Shown piece after piece: positions 8,769 to 17,611 of a stretch of DNA of 64,000 nucleotides. The stretch's first letter is position 1; every line of letters begins with the position of its first letter. The stretch comes from Acidobacteriota bacterium (GTDB lineage: Bacteria > Acidobacteriota > Terriglobia > Bryobacterales > Bryobacteraceae): the NCBI GenBank assembly GCA_016871155.1, contig VFZO01000006.1, positions 1-64,000 on the forward strand, in the 5' to 3' direction. The translations under genes and the position numbers were made by a program. Below the pieces are notes generated by a model. The model did not search any database. It was not told where the DNA came from and saw only the letters and a program-made list of their open reading frames with translations.

Positions 8769-9860
8769 TTACCGGAATGCAACCACGCCCACGTGCCGTA
8801 TCGACGGCGGAAACACTTCCGTCGTCTCGCCGCGTTTGTAAACCTTCAATTCCAGCGGCGGCGCCTCCGGCCGCAGCAGCGTGGCCGCCGAGTAGACTCC
8901 CTTCACGCGCGCCTGCATCTCCTCGGCCGGCGTGGAGCCGTAATGCAGGATATGCAGCAGGCCGCCTTCGGTGGCGAGTGGAATGGCCGCCTGCGCATTC
9001 CAAAGCCGCGCCGCCCGCCGCCGGTGCGTCACCAGGTCGATCACATCCAGCGCGAATTCGCTGGGGTCCTGAATCCGCCGGTTGTAGGCCACAACCTGTC
9101 CCTGCCCAAGGTTGAACACGCGGCGGTCCGGGTCTGTCTTCGTCAGACGGCCCGGCACGGCCGGCTCGGTGTCGATGACCAGCGTCGCGCCCGCCCGCGC
9201 CACGTCGAAGGCCGCTGGCGGCACGGTCTTCAACCCCGCCGCCACCAACGCCAATACACCGGCCGGCCGCGGCACGGTGGCCGTCAGCCGCGGGCTCGCC
9301 CCGCGCCGGTAGAGCAGATTCGCGATTTCGCTGGTAGGAATGCCGCGCTCCACAATCGCGGTGATCGCGGGGAGCGTTGGCTTTCCGAAAAGACTCTCGT
9401 TCGCGCGCAGCCACTGGGCCGTCCGTGCCAGCGCCCTCCAGGCCTCCATCGCCTTCGGGTCCTTCTTCTCCAGCGCCGCCCGGTAGCGCGGCTCCACCGA
9501 CAGCACAAAATTCCCGCCGTTCACGCGGGCTTCTGCCAGGGCCAGTTCCAGCGTGTCGAACGGAACGCCTCGCTCGGCGTTGTTGTATCGATGAGCCAGG
9601 ACGGGTGTCGCGCCCGGCGTCAGCGCGCGTTCATAAGCGGCAAGATATCCGCTGGAGTCCACCCACGGCTCACGGCTGGCGCTGGCCACGTCGGAGTCGC
9701 CGTCGCGCTTGGCCGCGTCCCGCGTTCCCGGCCACAGTCCGCGTGTGACGGCGCCGGCCACGGGCTCTTCGCCCAATATCTCATCGGGTTGCAGTTGCGC
9801 CGCCAGCGGATCGTCCCGCCGCGGCCATCGGAGCAGGAGCGGAGTAGGAATACTCAACAT
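8769..9860 (-). CDS. Protein of unknown function
   Basis: About 363 residues from the ATG at 9860 (MLSIPTPLLLRWPRRDDP); a TTG start at 9893, overlapping the methyltransferase stop, would add 11 residues. I do not recognise the family. The middle reads like an alpha/beta barrel or Rossmann-like protein (RPAGVLALVAAGLKTVP, GATLVIDTEPAVPGR) and the C-terminus is beta-rich (PPLELKVYKRGETTEVF), a layout like the end of some glycoside-hydrolase-type proteins where a flavodoxin-like domain precedes a beta domain. No signal peptide is convincing. It lies between a methyltransferase and a DUF362-like gene with tight spacing. Confidence 0.6.
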   Translation of the reverse strand: MLSIPTPLLLRWPRRDDPLAAQLQPDEILGEEPVAGAVTRGLWPGTRDAAKRDGDSDVASASREPWVDSSGYLAAYERALTPGATPVLAHRYNNAERGVPFDTLELALAEARVNGGNFVLSVEPRYRAALEKKDPKAMEAWRALARTAQWLRANESLFGKPTLPAITAIVERGIPTSEIANLLYRRGASPRLTATVPRPAGVLALVAAGLKTVPPAAFDVARAGATLVIDTEPAVPGRLTKTDPDRRVFNLGQGQVVAYNRRIQDPSEFALDVIDLVTHRRRAARLWNAQAAIPLATEGGLLHILHYGSTPAEEMQARVKGVYSAATLLRPEAPPLELKVYKRGETTEVFPPSIRHVGVVAFR

Positions 9861-9889
9861 CCTATAGCATCGAGCGCGGCGCGGCGGGC

Positions 9890-10696
9890 TCAACCAAACC
9901 GCGCGCGGGCCTCGTTAAAATCCTCAAACACATACTTCCAGATCTCAGGGCCGGTCATGTGCGCAGTCCACGACGCTGCGGAATCCGCGTAGAGCGTTTC
10001 GCGCCTGGCCCACAAGGCATCCATGGCCGGGTCGTTCCCTGCGGCGAAAACGTGCAGCATCGGGAAACGGTAGTAGCGATAGCCGTGCCGCTCACCAATC
10101 CACCGCATCGCTTTTTCGCTGTAGAAGAACACGTGCTTGCCCGTCATGGGCGCCAGGTAGCCCCAATCGCTGTCCTGGTTCTCATACAGCTCCGTTGTGA
10201 AGAGCGCATAGCGCGGCCGTCCGGCGAACATGGCCGCCAGCTCGCGCCCCGGCTCCGCCAGGTGCTCCAGCACTTCGATTGCCGTGAGCGCCAGCGGCCG
10301 GACCGCCCCGGGGTCCGGCACCCGGTACGCCAGCGCGTATGCGGGCGACTCCTCGTAGAGATCGTAGGTATGGAAGCCAAACCCGCGGTCCCGCAGCATC
10401 CGGCACAGCATTCCTTCCGCGCCGCCCCAATCGAGCATCGGCGCCTGCCCCCGCAATCCAACTCCATCCAGCAGGTGCGCGCACAACATTGCCACCAACT
10501 GCGTTCTCTGTACCCGGCCCACGTCGTGGAGAATTCGCTTCTCCGCGTATGCTTCGTCCAGCCAGTGCGGCGCCTCGGTCTCCAGCGACTCGCACGCGGT
10601 GCACCGGTAGAGTGCCACATCGTACTTGCCCAGGATTGAAATCGAAAACCGCCGTTCGGCCTTCGCGCCGCACAGGCGGCACGCAATTTCCAGCAT
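9890..10696 (-). CDS. Class I SAM-dependent methyltransferase with N-terminal zinc knuckle
   Basis: 268 residues. The N-terminus has two CxxC pairs (Cys6/Cys9 and Cys32/Cys35), as in sugar and small-molecule methyltransferases with a zinc ribbon. The SAM-binding glycine loop is LDWGGAEGMLCRM (from residue 88), followed by an acidic strand-2 end (FHTYDLYEES) and LTAIEVLEHL, where the family usually has a conserved E-V-x-E/D-H motif. The C-terminus contains many aromatic residues (KHVFFYSEKAMRWIGERHGYRYY). It is separated from the penicillin acylase gene by four bases. The methyl acceptor is unknown. Confidence 0.82.
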   Translation of the reverse strand: MLEIACRLCGAKAERRFSISILGKYDVALYRCTACESLETEAPHWLDEAYAEKRILHDVGRVQRTQLVAMLCAHLLDGVGLRGQAPMLDWGGAEGMLCRMLRDRGFGFHTYDLYEESPAYALAYRVPDPGAVRPLALTAIEVLEHLAEPGRELAAMFAGRPRYALFTTELYENQDSDWGYLAPMTGKHVFFYSEKAMRWIGERHGYRYYRFPMLHVFAAGNDPAMDALWARRETLYADSAASWTAHMTGPEIWKYVFEDFNEARARFG

Positions 10697-10700
10697 CGTT

Positions 10701-12902
10701 CTACGGTACCAGCCGCATCCGTTCCACGGAGTTCACTTCTACGGCGCCCCGCGAATAGAGCAGCGGGTGGTAGCTGCCGCCGGCCCACTCCTGCAGCAGG
10801 TTTGAGAAGAATGGGCTGGCCGGATCGCCCGATTCGCCCGGTGTGTTTGTAACCACGGACTTGTCCCAGTCCGACATGTCGAGAATCTGCCGGTAGCTTG
10901 CGCCCGCCGTCTGTTGAAAACCGGTCCCGCTCGTCGAGTTCACCGTGTTCGCGTCGCCCGGGCGCTCCACCGGACCCAGGTCCCACTTCGGCATGTTCAC
11001 CGGATGTGTGAACCGGACATGATGCAGCGCGCCCCACCGCCACTTCGCCTCGTTGGCGCCGAAACGCCGCTCGGCCTCGGCCACCGCATCGCGCAGCGCT
11101 CGCGCGTACGCCTCCGCTTTAGCCAGCTCAATCGCTCGCGGCAACTCCACCCGCGCTCCCAATTCGGCGCCGAATTCCGCAACCGCCAACTTCGCCGACC
11201 ACAAGGAGTAGAGCAGCGCCGGACGGGAGTCCACACCCATCACGCCGTCCCACGCCAGGAACTCGGCCAGCAGGCGTTTCTCCCTTTCCTCCAATCCCGA
11301 AAGGGTCCGCTTCCGCACCGCCGCTTGCATCGCGCGCGCGGCCATTGACCGCACGTCCTGCTGCATCCTCTGAAAGTCGTCCACGGAAAAACGCCGCTTC
11401 TCTCCGATCATTTCGACAATGCGCGAATGGCGCCACGGCTGCGCCCACTCATACGACAGCGCGTGTCTATAGCCCGCCGGCAGGATGTTGTGATTCGCCG
11501 TCGCCACGAATCCGGAGGCCGGGTTGTACACGCGCGGGTTCAGCTCCGGCGCCAGAAAGCCGCTCCACTCGTACTCGCCCGTGTGCCCTGGCACTGGCAG
11601 CAGGCCGCTCCAGTTCTTGCGCAACGGCGCCCAGCCGGAGGCGATCCAGCCCACATTGCCGCTCCGGTCGGCGTAGACCAGATTTTCCGACGGCACCTTG
11701 TACATCGCCGCGCCCTGTTCGAACTCCTTCCAGTTCTTCGCGCGCGACAGCCGCAGCGCCGCCAGGTATCCCGCCGCGCCCGGCTCGGCGCCCACCCACT
11801 TCAGCGCGTACGCGCGATTGCGCGCCGCGTCCTCCGCGATCACGGGTCCATGCAGCGTGTACTTCAGTTCCACGCGGCGGGGCGCCGTCTCGCCCTTTAC
11901 CGCGATCTCTTCCGTCACCACCTCCATACGCTTCCACGCGCCCCTATATTCGTAGCGCAGCGGATCGGCGGGGTCGATCTTTTCCACATACAGGTCGCCC
12001 TGATCGATTCCCACGATGGTGAAGCCAAACCCGGCCTCCTCGTTGTGGCCCAGCGCGATGCCGGGCAGAGCCGGTTCGCCGGCGCCGATCACGTTCCAGC
12101 CGGGCGCCACCAGATGCACCGTCTTCCGCAGCGACGGGTTCTTGATCGGCCGGTGCGGATCGTTTGCCAACAGCGGCTTGCCGGTGACGGTCTTCGATCC
12201 GGCCATTACCCAGTTGTTACTTCCGATCGCTTCGGGTTCGATGCGCGCGTCGCCGATCGCGTCGGTGTAGTCCTTCAACAGAGCCGGCGTAATGCCGTCC
12301 AGGTTCAGGCCCCGCGGAATTTCGATGCGAATCGCCGGATCCGGCGGCAACAGCTTCTGCACCGCCTCCAGACCGAAGCGCTGTATGTCCTGTGCCCGCG
12401 CCACCTCGCGCGCCACATTGCGAATCATCAGCAGGCCGGCGATACGCGCCGTTACGTCTTCCGCCGTCCACAATCCGGGGTCGTACCCGGCTGCGCGAAA
12501 CTCGGCGGGCCGTTTACCGCCCAACGAGCCGATATAGGCGTTGATGCCCTGCGTGAATGCGGTTGCGATCGCCTTCGCGTCGGGCGAGTAGCTGGCCCAC
12601 TCCTTCTGCCAATCGCCGCGGTATTTGACTAGCCGCGCGATTCTGTCCCGGCCCAGCGCTGAGGGTCCCAGCACCTCTGCCAACCGGCCCGTGCCCACGC
12701 GCCGCCACAGGTCGATTTGAAAGAGCCGGTCCTTCGCCGCAAGCCACCCCTGCACGAAAAACAGATCGTCCGCCGATTGCGCATAGATGTGCGGAATCCC
12801 CCACTTGTCGCGGAGGATTTCGACAGGCTTCCGAAGACCCTTCGCGGGAATGTCCTCTGCGATGGTGCACGGTATGAAAAGAAGCGGCAGTAGGCGGAGC
12901 AT
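10701..12902 (-). CDS. Penicillin acylase family Ntn hydrolase
   Basis: 733 residues with a short signal peptide (MLRLLPLLFIPCTIA). Penicillin-acylase-type precursors are exported and cut themselves into alpha and beta chains; the new N-terminal serine is the nucleophile. Here the processing site is seen as EAIGSNNWVMAG with Ser228 as the likely nucleophile, after the alpha-chain motif RDKWGIPHIYAQSADDL and before KPLLANDPHR. The beta chain contains the expected HVRFTHPVN and DANTVNSTSG-like segments. Members act on penicillins, acyl-homoserine lactones or other amides; which amide this enzyme cleaves cannot be told. It is four bases upstream of the methyltransferase gene. Confidence 0.92.
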   Translation of the reverse strand: MLRLLPLLFIPCTIAEDIPAKGLRKPVEILRDKWGIPHIYAQSADDLFFVQGWLAAKDRLFQIDLWRRVGTGRLAEVLGPSALGRDRIARLVKYRGDWQKEWASYSPDAKAIATAFTQGINAYIGSLGGKRPAEFRAAGYDPGLWTAEDVTARIAGLLMIRNVAREVARAQDIQRFGLEAVQKLLPPDPAIRIEIPRGLNLDGITPALLKDYTDAIGDARIEPEAIGSNNWVMAGSKTVTGKPLLANDPHRPIKNPSLRKTVHLVAPGWNVIGAGEPALPGIALGHNEEAGFGFTIVGIDQGDLYVEKIDPADPLRYEYRGAWKRMEVVTEEIAVKGETAPRRVELKYTLHGPVIAEDAARNRAYALKWVGAEPGAAGYLAALRLSRAKNWKEFEQGAAMYKVPSENLVYADRSGNVGWIASGWAPLRKNWSGLLPVPGHTGEYEWSGFLAPELNPRVYNPASGFVATANHNILPAGYRHALSYEWAQPWRHSRIVEMIGEKRRFSVDDFQRMQQDVRSMAARAMQAAVRKRTLSGLEEREKRLLAEFLAWDGVMGVDSRPALLYSLWSAKLAVAEFGAELGARVELPRAIELAKAEAYARALRDAVAEAERRFGANEAKWRWGALHHVRFTHPVNMPKWDLGPVERPGDANTVNSTSGTGFQQTAGASYRQILDMSDWDKSVVTNTPGESGDPASPFFSNLLQEWAGGSYHPLLYSRGAVEVNSVERMRLVP

Positions 12903-12928
12903 GTTCCACTCAGTCTACTGCCAAGCCG

Positions 12929-14284
12929 TTACGGCCGCAGGGCGCTCACTTCATCCGGCAGCGCTGTTGTCAGCGCCATCGCCGCCCAGCTTGTGGCCGC
13001 TGCCGAGATCCATTGATCGCGTCCATGCGGGAAGCCCGAATCGCGGAGCTGCTGCACGGGGTTGGCGCGTGTCCGCACCACCCACGTGCCGTCGTCCAAT
13101 CGCGTACGCGCCAGATATGCGACGCCCGCCGGATTCCGGACGCGTGCCGCGTCCAACGCGACGATCGCCATTCCGGTTGCGTAGGCGTCCGGCTCCAGTC
13201 CGTCTAACTGGGCCCAACCGCCGCCCGGACGCTGCGCCGCCAACAGTTCGGCCACCGCGTCCTGAGTCTCCGCGCCGCCCCAGACAAGGCCAAGCAGACG
13301 CATGGCCTTGTCCTCGGTCGTCGCAGGTTTCGAACGGATCAGCCATTCGCGGGCCTGCGCAACCCGAGAGCCGGCGTCCCGCCCGAAAATCGAAAGCGCC
13401 CGCAGGCTCAGCGCCGCCGCCGTGAACCGGCTCGCCTCCATGGGAGGCCGGATTCCAAGCATGACGAAACCGCCGTCGGGCGTCTGGGCGCGGGCGAGCG
13501 CCGCCGCCATCGCCTCGGTGGTTTCGTCGGGCGCGTAGCCTTCGGCGTGCAGACCCAGCAGCGCGTAGCTAAGCGTCACGCCGGGGTTCGGCACGTTGAC
13601 CCTGCCTTCCAGGAGACCTTCGCGAATCGGCCGGTACATGGCCACTACCGCCTTCACCTGCTGGGCCGCGATCGTCTCGTCGACCGGTATGCCGCGCTTC
13701 CGCGCCATGCCGTTCAACATCTGCGGCAGCGATTGATGATGGCACGACACGCAACCCGAAGCTTTCACGAACTGCGGCCCGCTTTTTTGCAGCATCGCCA
13801 CGGCGGAGGCGGCAGCGCTGCGAATCGAATCCCGGTCGCTCGCGCCGGCCGCCCGCAACCGGGCCGCCAACGCCATATCGCCGCGCCGCGTTGCCCATTG
13901 CAGCGCGCTCTCACCGGCTAAGTTCTTTACCCCTGGATCGGCGCCGTGCCGCAACAGCGCGTCCACCAACGCCGGATTCGGCGTGTCCAGGCCCACGGCC
14001 CACATCAAGGGCGTGCTGCCGGCCGCGTCCGTGGCGTTCACCTTGGCGCCGCTATCCAGCAGCGACTGGGCCATTTCCAAATTGCCATGCATCACCGCCA
14101 GCGTCAGCGCCTGCCAGCCGAAAAAGTTGCCTACGTTCGGGCTCTCGCCCTTGGCCAGCGCCTCGCGAACGGCCGGCGTCTGGTTCGTAAGCGCCGCCCC
14201 CACCATTCCTGGGGGCGGCGAAAAATCGGGAACCTGCGCGGTCAATAAAAAGGGAATCAAGGTAACAAGAATTGTTCGTTGCAT
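12929..14284 (-). CDS. Exported ankyrin-repeat / terpene-cyclase-fold protein with one CxxCH heme motif
   Basis: About 451 residues from ATG 14284, which gives a signal peptide (MQRTILVTLIPFLLTAQ); a GTG/ATG further upstream lacks this. Three to four ankyrin repeats cover residues 30-140 (GWQALTLAVMHGNLEMAQSLL, GSTPLMWAV, LLRHGADPGVKN, SALQWATRRGD). A single heme-c motif follows, GCVSCHHQSLPQML, and then an alpha/alpha barrel like squalene-cyclase/prenyltransferase folds with repeated QTPDGGF, QRPGGGW and LDDGTW elements. The catalytic DxDD of true cyclases is not visible, so this is more likely a binding or electron-transfer protein than a cyclase. It sits 26 bases upstream of the penicillin acylase gene. 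Confidence 0.78.
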   Translation of the reverse strand: MQRTILVTLIPFLLTAQVPDFSPPPGMVGAALTNQTPAVREALAKGESPNVGNFFGWQALTLAVMHGNLEMAQSLLDSGAKVNATDAAGSTPLMWAVGLDTPNPALVDALLRHGADPGVKNLAGESALQWATRRGDMALAARLRAAGASDRDSIRSAAASAVAMLQKSGPQFVKASGCVSCHHQSLPQMLNGMARKRGIPVDETIAAQQVKAVVAMYRPIREGLLEGRVNVPNPGVTLSYALLGLHAEGYAPDETTEAMAAALARAQTPDGGFVMLGIRPPMEASRFTAAALSLRALSIFGRDAGSRVAQAREWLIRSKPATTEDKAMRLLGLVWGGAETQDAVAELLAAQRPGGGWAQLDGLEPDAYATGMAIVALDAARVRNPAGVAYLARTRLDDGTWVVRTRANPVQQLRDSGFPHGRDQWISAAATSWAAMALTTALPDEVSALRP

Positions 14285-14353
14285 ACTCGGTCTACAACTA
14301 CCCACGCGCAACGGCAGGCCAATTTGGTTCAGCCCGCTACTCTTGTTACGGGA

Positions 14354-15412
14354 CTAGTCCACCTGTTCGAGAATCGCGAAGTCCCCGGGGTTCCAGGCTT
14401 GCGCGATGACATACCACTTCTTGCCCACCTTGCGCATCACCGCGTTGTGGATGTGCTGGAAGTTGGCCAGCCCCAACTCCTCTTTCGCCATGATCGTCGA
14501 GACAACCTTGTCGTCTTCGAGGATATAGATCGGCGCGCCCTTGGAGCGGTCCGGGCCGTGCAGCGCGCCGACCACCAGGTACTTGTCGTCGTAGTAGGTG
14601 TCGCAAGGGAAGGAACCCTTCGGCAGTTGCACCGTCTCCAGGTACTTTCCATCCGGCGTGAAGCGGTCGATCTCCGAATTCGGCCGGTCGGCGATGTCCA
14701 CGCGCTTCTTATTCACTACGGTTACGCCGTGCCCCGTTCCGAACTGGCCCGCGCCGGTGCCGCGTCCGCCAAACGCCATCGCGTTCCACTTCGCGTCGAA
14801 ATTCTTGCCAGGCGTCACTTTCGCCGTCAGAACGTAATCGAGCTTTGAGTAGCCGGTAGGAATGTAGAACATGCCGTTCAAATACTCGACGTCGGTGGGG
14901 ATGAACGCGCCCTTCGCCTTGAAGTAATCGTTCGCCGCCGCCGCGCCCAGGTCGGTATCCGCCGTCGGAGGCGCCAGCGTATGCACCAGCTTTCCGTCCA
15001 GTGTCGTTGTGTACACCTTGTTCGCCGCATTGCCGGGGAACGTCAGGTAGCTCTGCCCTTTGTCGGTCCACAACATGGCGTTGTGCATGTTGGTTTTCTT
15101 CATCTCTTCGTCGGTGGGCAGCAGTTTCACGCTCTTCAGATCCGCGCTGATCTGCAGAATTCCCGCGCCCGGCAGCGCAAAGTACGTCTCGCCCTTCCCC
15201 TTCCGTTTGTCGACGGCGAATCCGCCGTGCGCGGCCTTCAGTACGGCTTTCGCCTCGGCGGGCAGGATGTCCGAGGTATGCAGAACGCGGAACCGGAAAT
15301 TTCCCTGGCCGCTTACCTTCCCGACATTCCCTTGGGAGGCGGTGATCAGCGACACGGCGACAAGGCCAAGAAAAACCGGCAGGATCGGCGAAAGTTTCAT
15401 AGTTCTGAACAT
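14354..15412 (-). CDS. Exported beta-propeller protein of unknown function
   Basis: About 352 residues. Two ATG codons are possible, 15412 (MFRTMKLS) and 15400 (MKLSPILPVFLGLVAVSL); both keep a signal peptide, and the first lies just after the stop of the upstream gene. The mature part looks like an NHL/six-bladed propeller with repeated loops such as GGFAVDKRKGKGETYF, KTNMHNAMLWTDKGQSYL, NSEIDRFTPDGKYL and DDKYLVVGALHGPD. I cannot name its ligand. It belongs to the minus-strand run of exported proteins; the next gene starts about 70 bases downstream. Confidence 0.65.
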   Translation of the reverse strand: MFRTMKLSPILPVFLGLVAVSLITASQGNVGKVSGQGNFRFRVLHTSDILPAEAKAVLKAAHGGFAVDKRKGKGETYFALPGAGILQISADLKSVKLLPTDEEMKKTNMHNAMLWTDKGQSYLTFPGNAANKVYTTTLDGKLVHTLAPPTADTDLGAAAANDYFKAKGAFIPTDVEYLNGMFYIPTGYSKLDYVLTAKVTPGKNFDAKWNAMAFGGRGTGAGQFGTGHGVTVVNKKRVDIADRPNSEIDRFTPDGKYLETVQLPKGSFPCDTYYDDKYLVVGALHGPDRSKGAPIYILEDDKVVSTIMAKEELGLANFQHIHNAVMRKVGKKWYVIAQAWNPGDFAILEQVD

Positions 15413-15413
15413 T

Positions 15414-16787
15414 CTACTCCCTATTGAGCCTGCGCGAATCCGGGCAGGGCTGGCTTTGCAAACGAAGTTCGATTCCATCTCGATTGGCGGCCGCGGTGAC
15501 AATCAGCGGGTGACTCGTCGCCGGGCCAGGCATCAGGCCTCTACACCTCACACGGATCGCCGAAAAATCCTCGGCGACGAGTTCGCCGCTTGCGCCCCTT
15601 AGCAACGAAATCGTGAAACTGCCGTCGGCCGCCGCGGTTGCGCCATCGGGTTCCGTCGAGCCAGTCCCGCGGAATTTCACATTCGCCCGAGGCGCGGGGC
15701 TCCGCTCTCGAAATACAACCCGTCCCCGGAGGATGACGGTTGGCTCGAACCCTGGGATTCGAATATCCATTCCCGTCAACTTCGCTCCAAGGTCAACCTG
15801 CACCACACCGGCTTCCTGCCGGCGGGCCGTGCCGGGATAGAAGATGCGGCCGAAAGGTCTCTTGCCGCTGACGGACCCCATTCGATTCACGGAAACCAAG
15901 TACGCGCCAACTGGTACTTCTCGAAGTTGGTATCTGCCGTCCGCATCTGTGCACCCGAAGCTTTGGGCGGCCTGCGCGTTTTCGCCGTCCACCGGCGCCA
16001 GGTCCAAACAGACACCGGCAATTGGCTGCCCTTCGGGCGAAACAACGCGCCCGCCAATAGAAGTATCTTCCACCAAAGTGAAGTTTACACTGACGCCCGT
16101 CTTTGCGCCCAGTCCTACGGCCGGGTCCGTACCGCTCGTGGCTTGGCGTTGAATTGAGCTGCCCATCACGTAGCGGAACTCGATCCGCCAACCCTTCGGT
16201 GCCGCGGCGGAGACTCTGTAAGTGCCCGGTGGCAAATCGAGCAACTCAAAGAACCCCTCCCCATTCGTAGTGGCGGAACGAAGAAGCCCCTCGCCTTCGA
16301 TTGATATTTGAATTCCGTTCATTCTGGGCTCCGGCCCGCCGGTGGTTCTCCTGCTGCGGAAAACCAGCCCCGAAATCCGCGTTCTGGAGGCGGAGTGCGG
16401 CAATGCGCGCAAAAAGGCCAGATCGTCCGTCGCATCGCTCACCTCCGTGGAGCGATGGCATCGGGGCATTCGCAAGCCCCCCTCTTCCGTCTCGATCAAG
16501 TAGAAAAGCACCTTCTGTCCCGCGCGCGTATTCCAGTCGCAGCTAGTGCCACCCTGTCCTATTTCGTATATTTCCCCAGCCTTTGTCCCTTTGAATGGCT
16601 CCACAACGCGCAGCCAGGCCGTCGTGTCGCCATCGGAATCTGAAATCTTCGCCGGATCGGTCTTAATGACTTCGCCGGTAAACACCTTTTTCGAATTGCG
16701 CCACGCTTCGTGCGCTGACGGCCATCCGCTGCAACTACAAGCCCATGCCGATACTCCGGCAAGTCCGAACAGTACCGCACGTCTCAT
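15414..16787 (-). CDS. Exported NTR-like protein with Cna-B/carboxypeptidase-regulatory repeats
   Basis: About 457 residues from ATG 16787 (MRRAVLFGLAGVSAWACSCSG). The mature protein would begin at the cysteine-rich ACSCSG, reminiscent of netrin/TIMP-like (NTR) domains, with paired cysteines later at SCDWNT and PRCHRS. After residue 135 come three Ig-like carboxypeptidase-regulatory or Cna-B modules, each with the G-xF-xLxxLPPGTYxVxxxA pattern (for example GEGFFELLDLPPGTYRV and DADGRYQLREVPVGAYLV). A surface or periplasmic binding role is likely; no catalytic residues are seen. It shows the lowest GC and least biased codons of the left half. Confidence 0.65.
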   Translation of the reverse strand: MRRAVLFGLAGVSAWACSCSGWPSAHEAWRNSKKVFTGEVIKTDPAKISDSDGDTTAWLRVVEPFKGTKAGEIYEIGQGGTSCDWNTRAGQKVLFYLIETEEGGLRMPRCHRSTEVSDATDDLAFLRALPHSASRTRISGLVFRSRRTTGGPEPRMNGIQISIEGEGLLRSATTNGEGFFELLDLPPGTYRVSAAAPKGWRIEFRYVMGSSIQRQATSGTDPAVGLGAKTGVSVNFTLVEDTSIGGRVVSPEGQPIAGVCLDLAPVDGENAQAAQSFGCTDADGRYQLREVPVGAYLVSVNRMGSVSGKRPFGRIFYPGTARRQEAGVVQVDLGAKLTGMDIRIPGFEPTVILRGRVVFRERSPAPRANVKFRGTGSTEPDGATAAADGSFTISLLRGASGELVAEDFSAIRVRCRGLMPGPATSHPLIVTAAANRDGIELRLQSQPCPDSRRLNRE

Positions 16788-16822
16788 ACCCGAAATTCTA
16801 ACTCGCATAAACTAGGAACTCT

Positions 16823-17611
16823 ATGCGTCCGCTCGCCATAGCCGCTCTCGCCCTGCCGCTGCTCGCCCAACACGGCCGGTATCTCAGCGATTCCCAGCAT
16901 CCCTCCATCGGCAACCCCCAAGCCGTCGCCGCCGGCTCCAAGCTCTTTATGGGCTCTTGTGCCGGCTGCCACGGCCCCGATGGCGGCGGCGGCGCGCGCG
17001 GGCCGAATCTTGTTCGCCGTTCCCTATGGCATCCGCTCTCCGACGACGCTATTTTCAACGTCATCCGCAAAGGCGTTCCTAGCGCCGGCATGCCGCCCAC
17101 CCAGTTGCCGGACGATCAGACATGGAACCTCGTTGCTTTCCTCCACGCGCTCACCGGCCCAGCCTCCACCAATCCCGTGCCCGGCGACGCCGCGGCAGGC
17201 AAGGCCATCTACTCCGGGGCCAAGGCAGGCTGTGCCAACTGCCACGCCATTCGCGGGCAGGGCGGCCATTTGGGCCCGGACCTCAGCAACATCGGCGGCA
17301 GCCGGCCGCTCGCCGTCATTCGCGAAGCCATCGTCGAACCGGCCAAGGACCTCTACTACCTCGGCAACGAAGCCGCCACCGTCACCCTCAAGAACGGCAA
17401 GACCCTCAAGGGCGTGGCCAAGAACCGCAGCAACTACTCGCTACAGTTTGTCGACACGGCGGGCCGCCTCCACCTGATCGCCATGAACGACGTACGGGAA
17501 CTCGCCCTCTCCTCCACTACGCCTATGCCCACCGACTATGTCAAGCGCCTTACCCGCGACGAACTGCGCGATCTCCTCGCCTATCTCGCCGCGCAGGACA
17601 TCCGCAAATGA
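16823..17611 (+). CDS. Exported diheme cytochrome c
   Basis: 262 residues with a signal peptide (MRPLAIAALALPLLAQ). There are two class-I heme-attachment sites: CAGCHG near residue 47 with the distal GMPPTQL methionine loop, and CANCHAIRG near residue 136. The C-terminal quarter (LKNGKTLKGVAKNRSNYSLQFVD) resembles the small beta module found in acidobacterial and planctomycete heme proteins. The TGA overlaps the ATG of the PQQ dehydrogenase by four bases, so this is very probably the periplasmic electron acceptor of that enzyme. Confidence 0.9.
   Translation: MRPLAIAALALPLLAQHGRYLSDSQHPSIGNPQAVAAGSKLFMGSCAGCHGPDGGGGARGPNLVRRSLWHPLSDDAIFNVIRKGVPSAGMPPTQLPDDQTWNLVAFLHALTGPASTNPVPGDAAAGKAIYSGAKAGCANCHAIRGQGGHLGPDLSNIGGSRPLAVIREAIVEPAKDLYYLGNEAATVTLKNGKTLKGVAKNRSNYSLQFVDTAGRLHLIAMNDVRELALSSTTPMPTDYVKRLTRDELRDLLAYLAAQDIRK

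Noticed and set aside
7714-9414. 566-codon minus-strand ORF across the DUF362-like and unknown genes
   Set aside because: It runs in another frame of two genes with proper starts and stops; the product is Ala/Gly/Arg-rich and patternless.
17122-17607. Upstream extension of the PQQ dehydrogenase frame
   Set aside because: It is out of frame with the cytochrome c gene it overlaps, and a signal peptide begins only at 17608.
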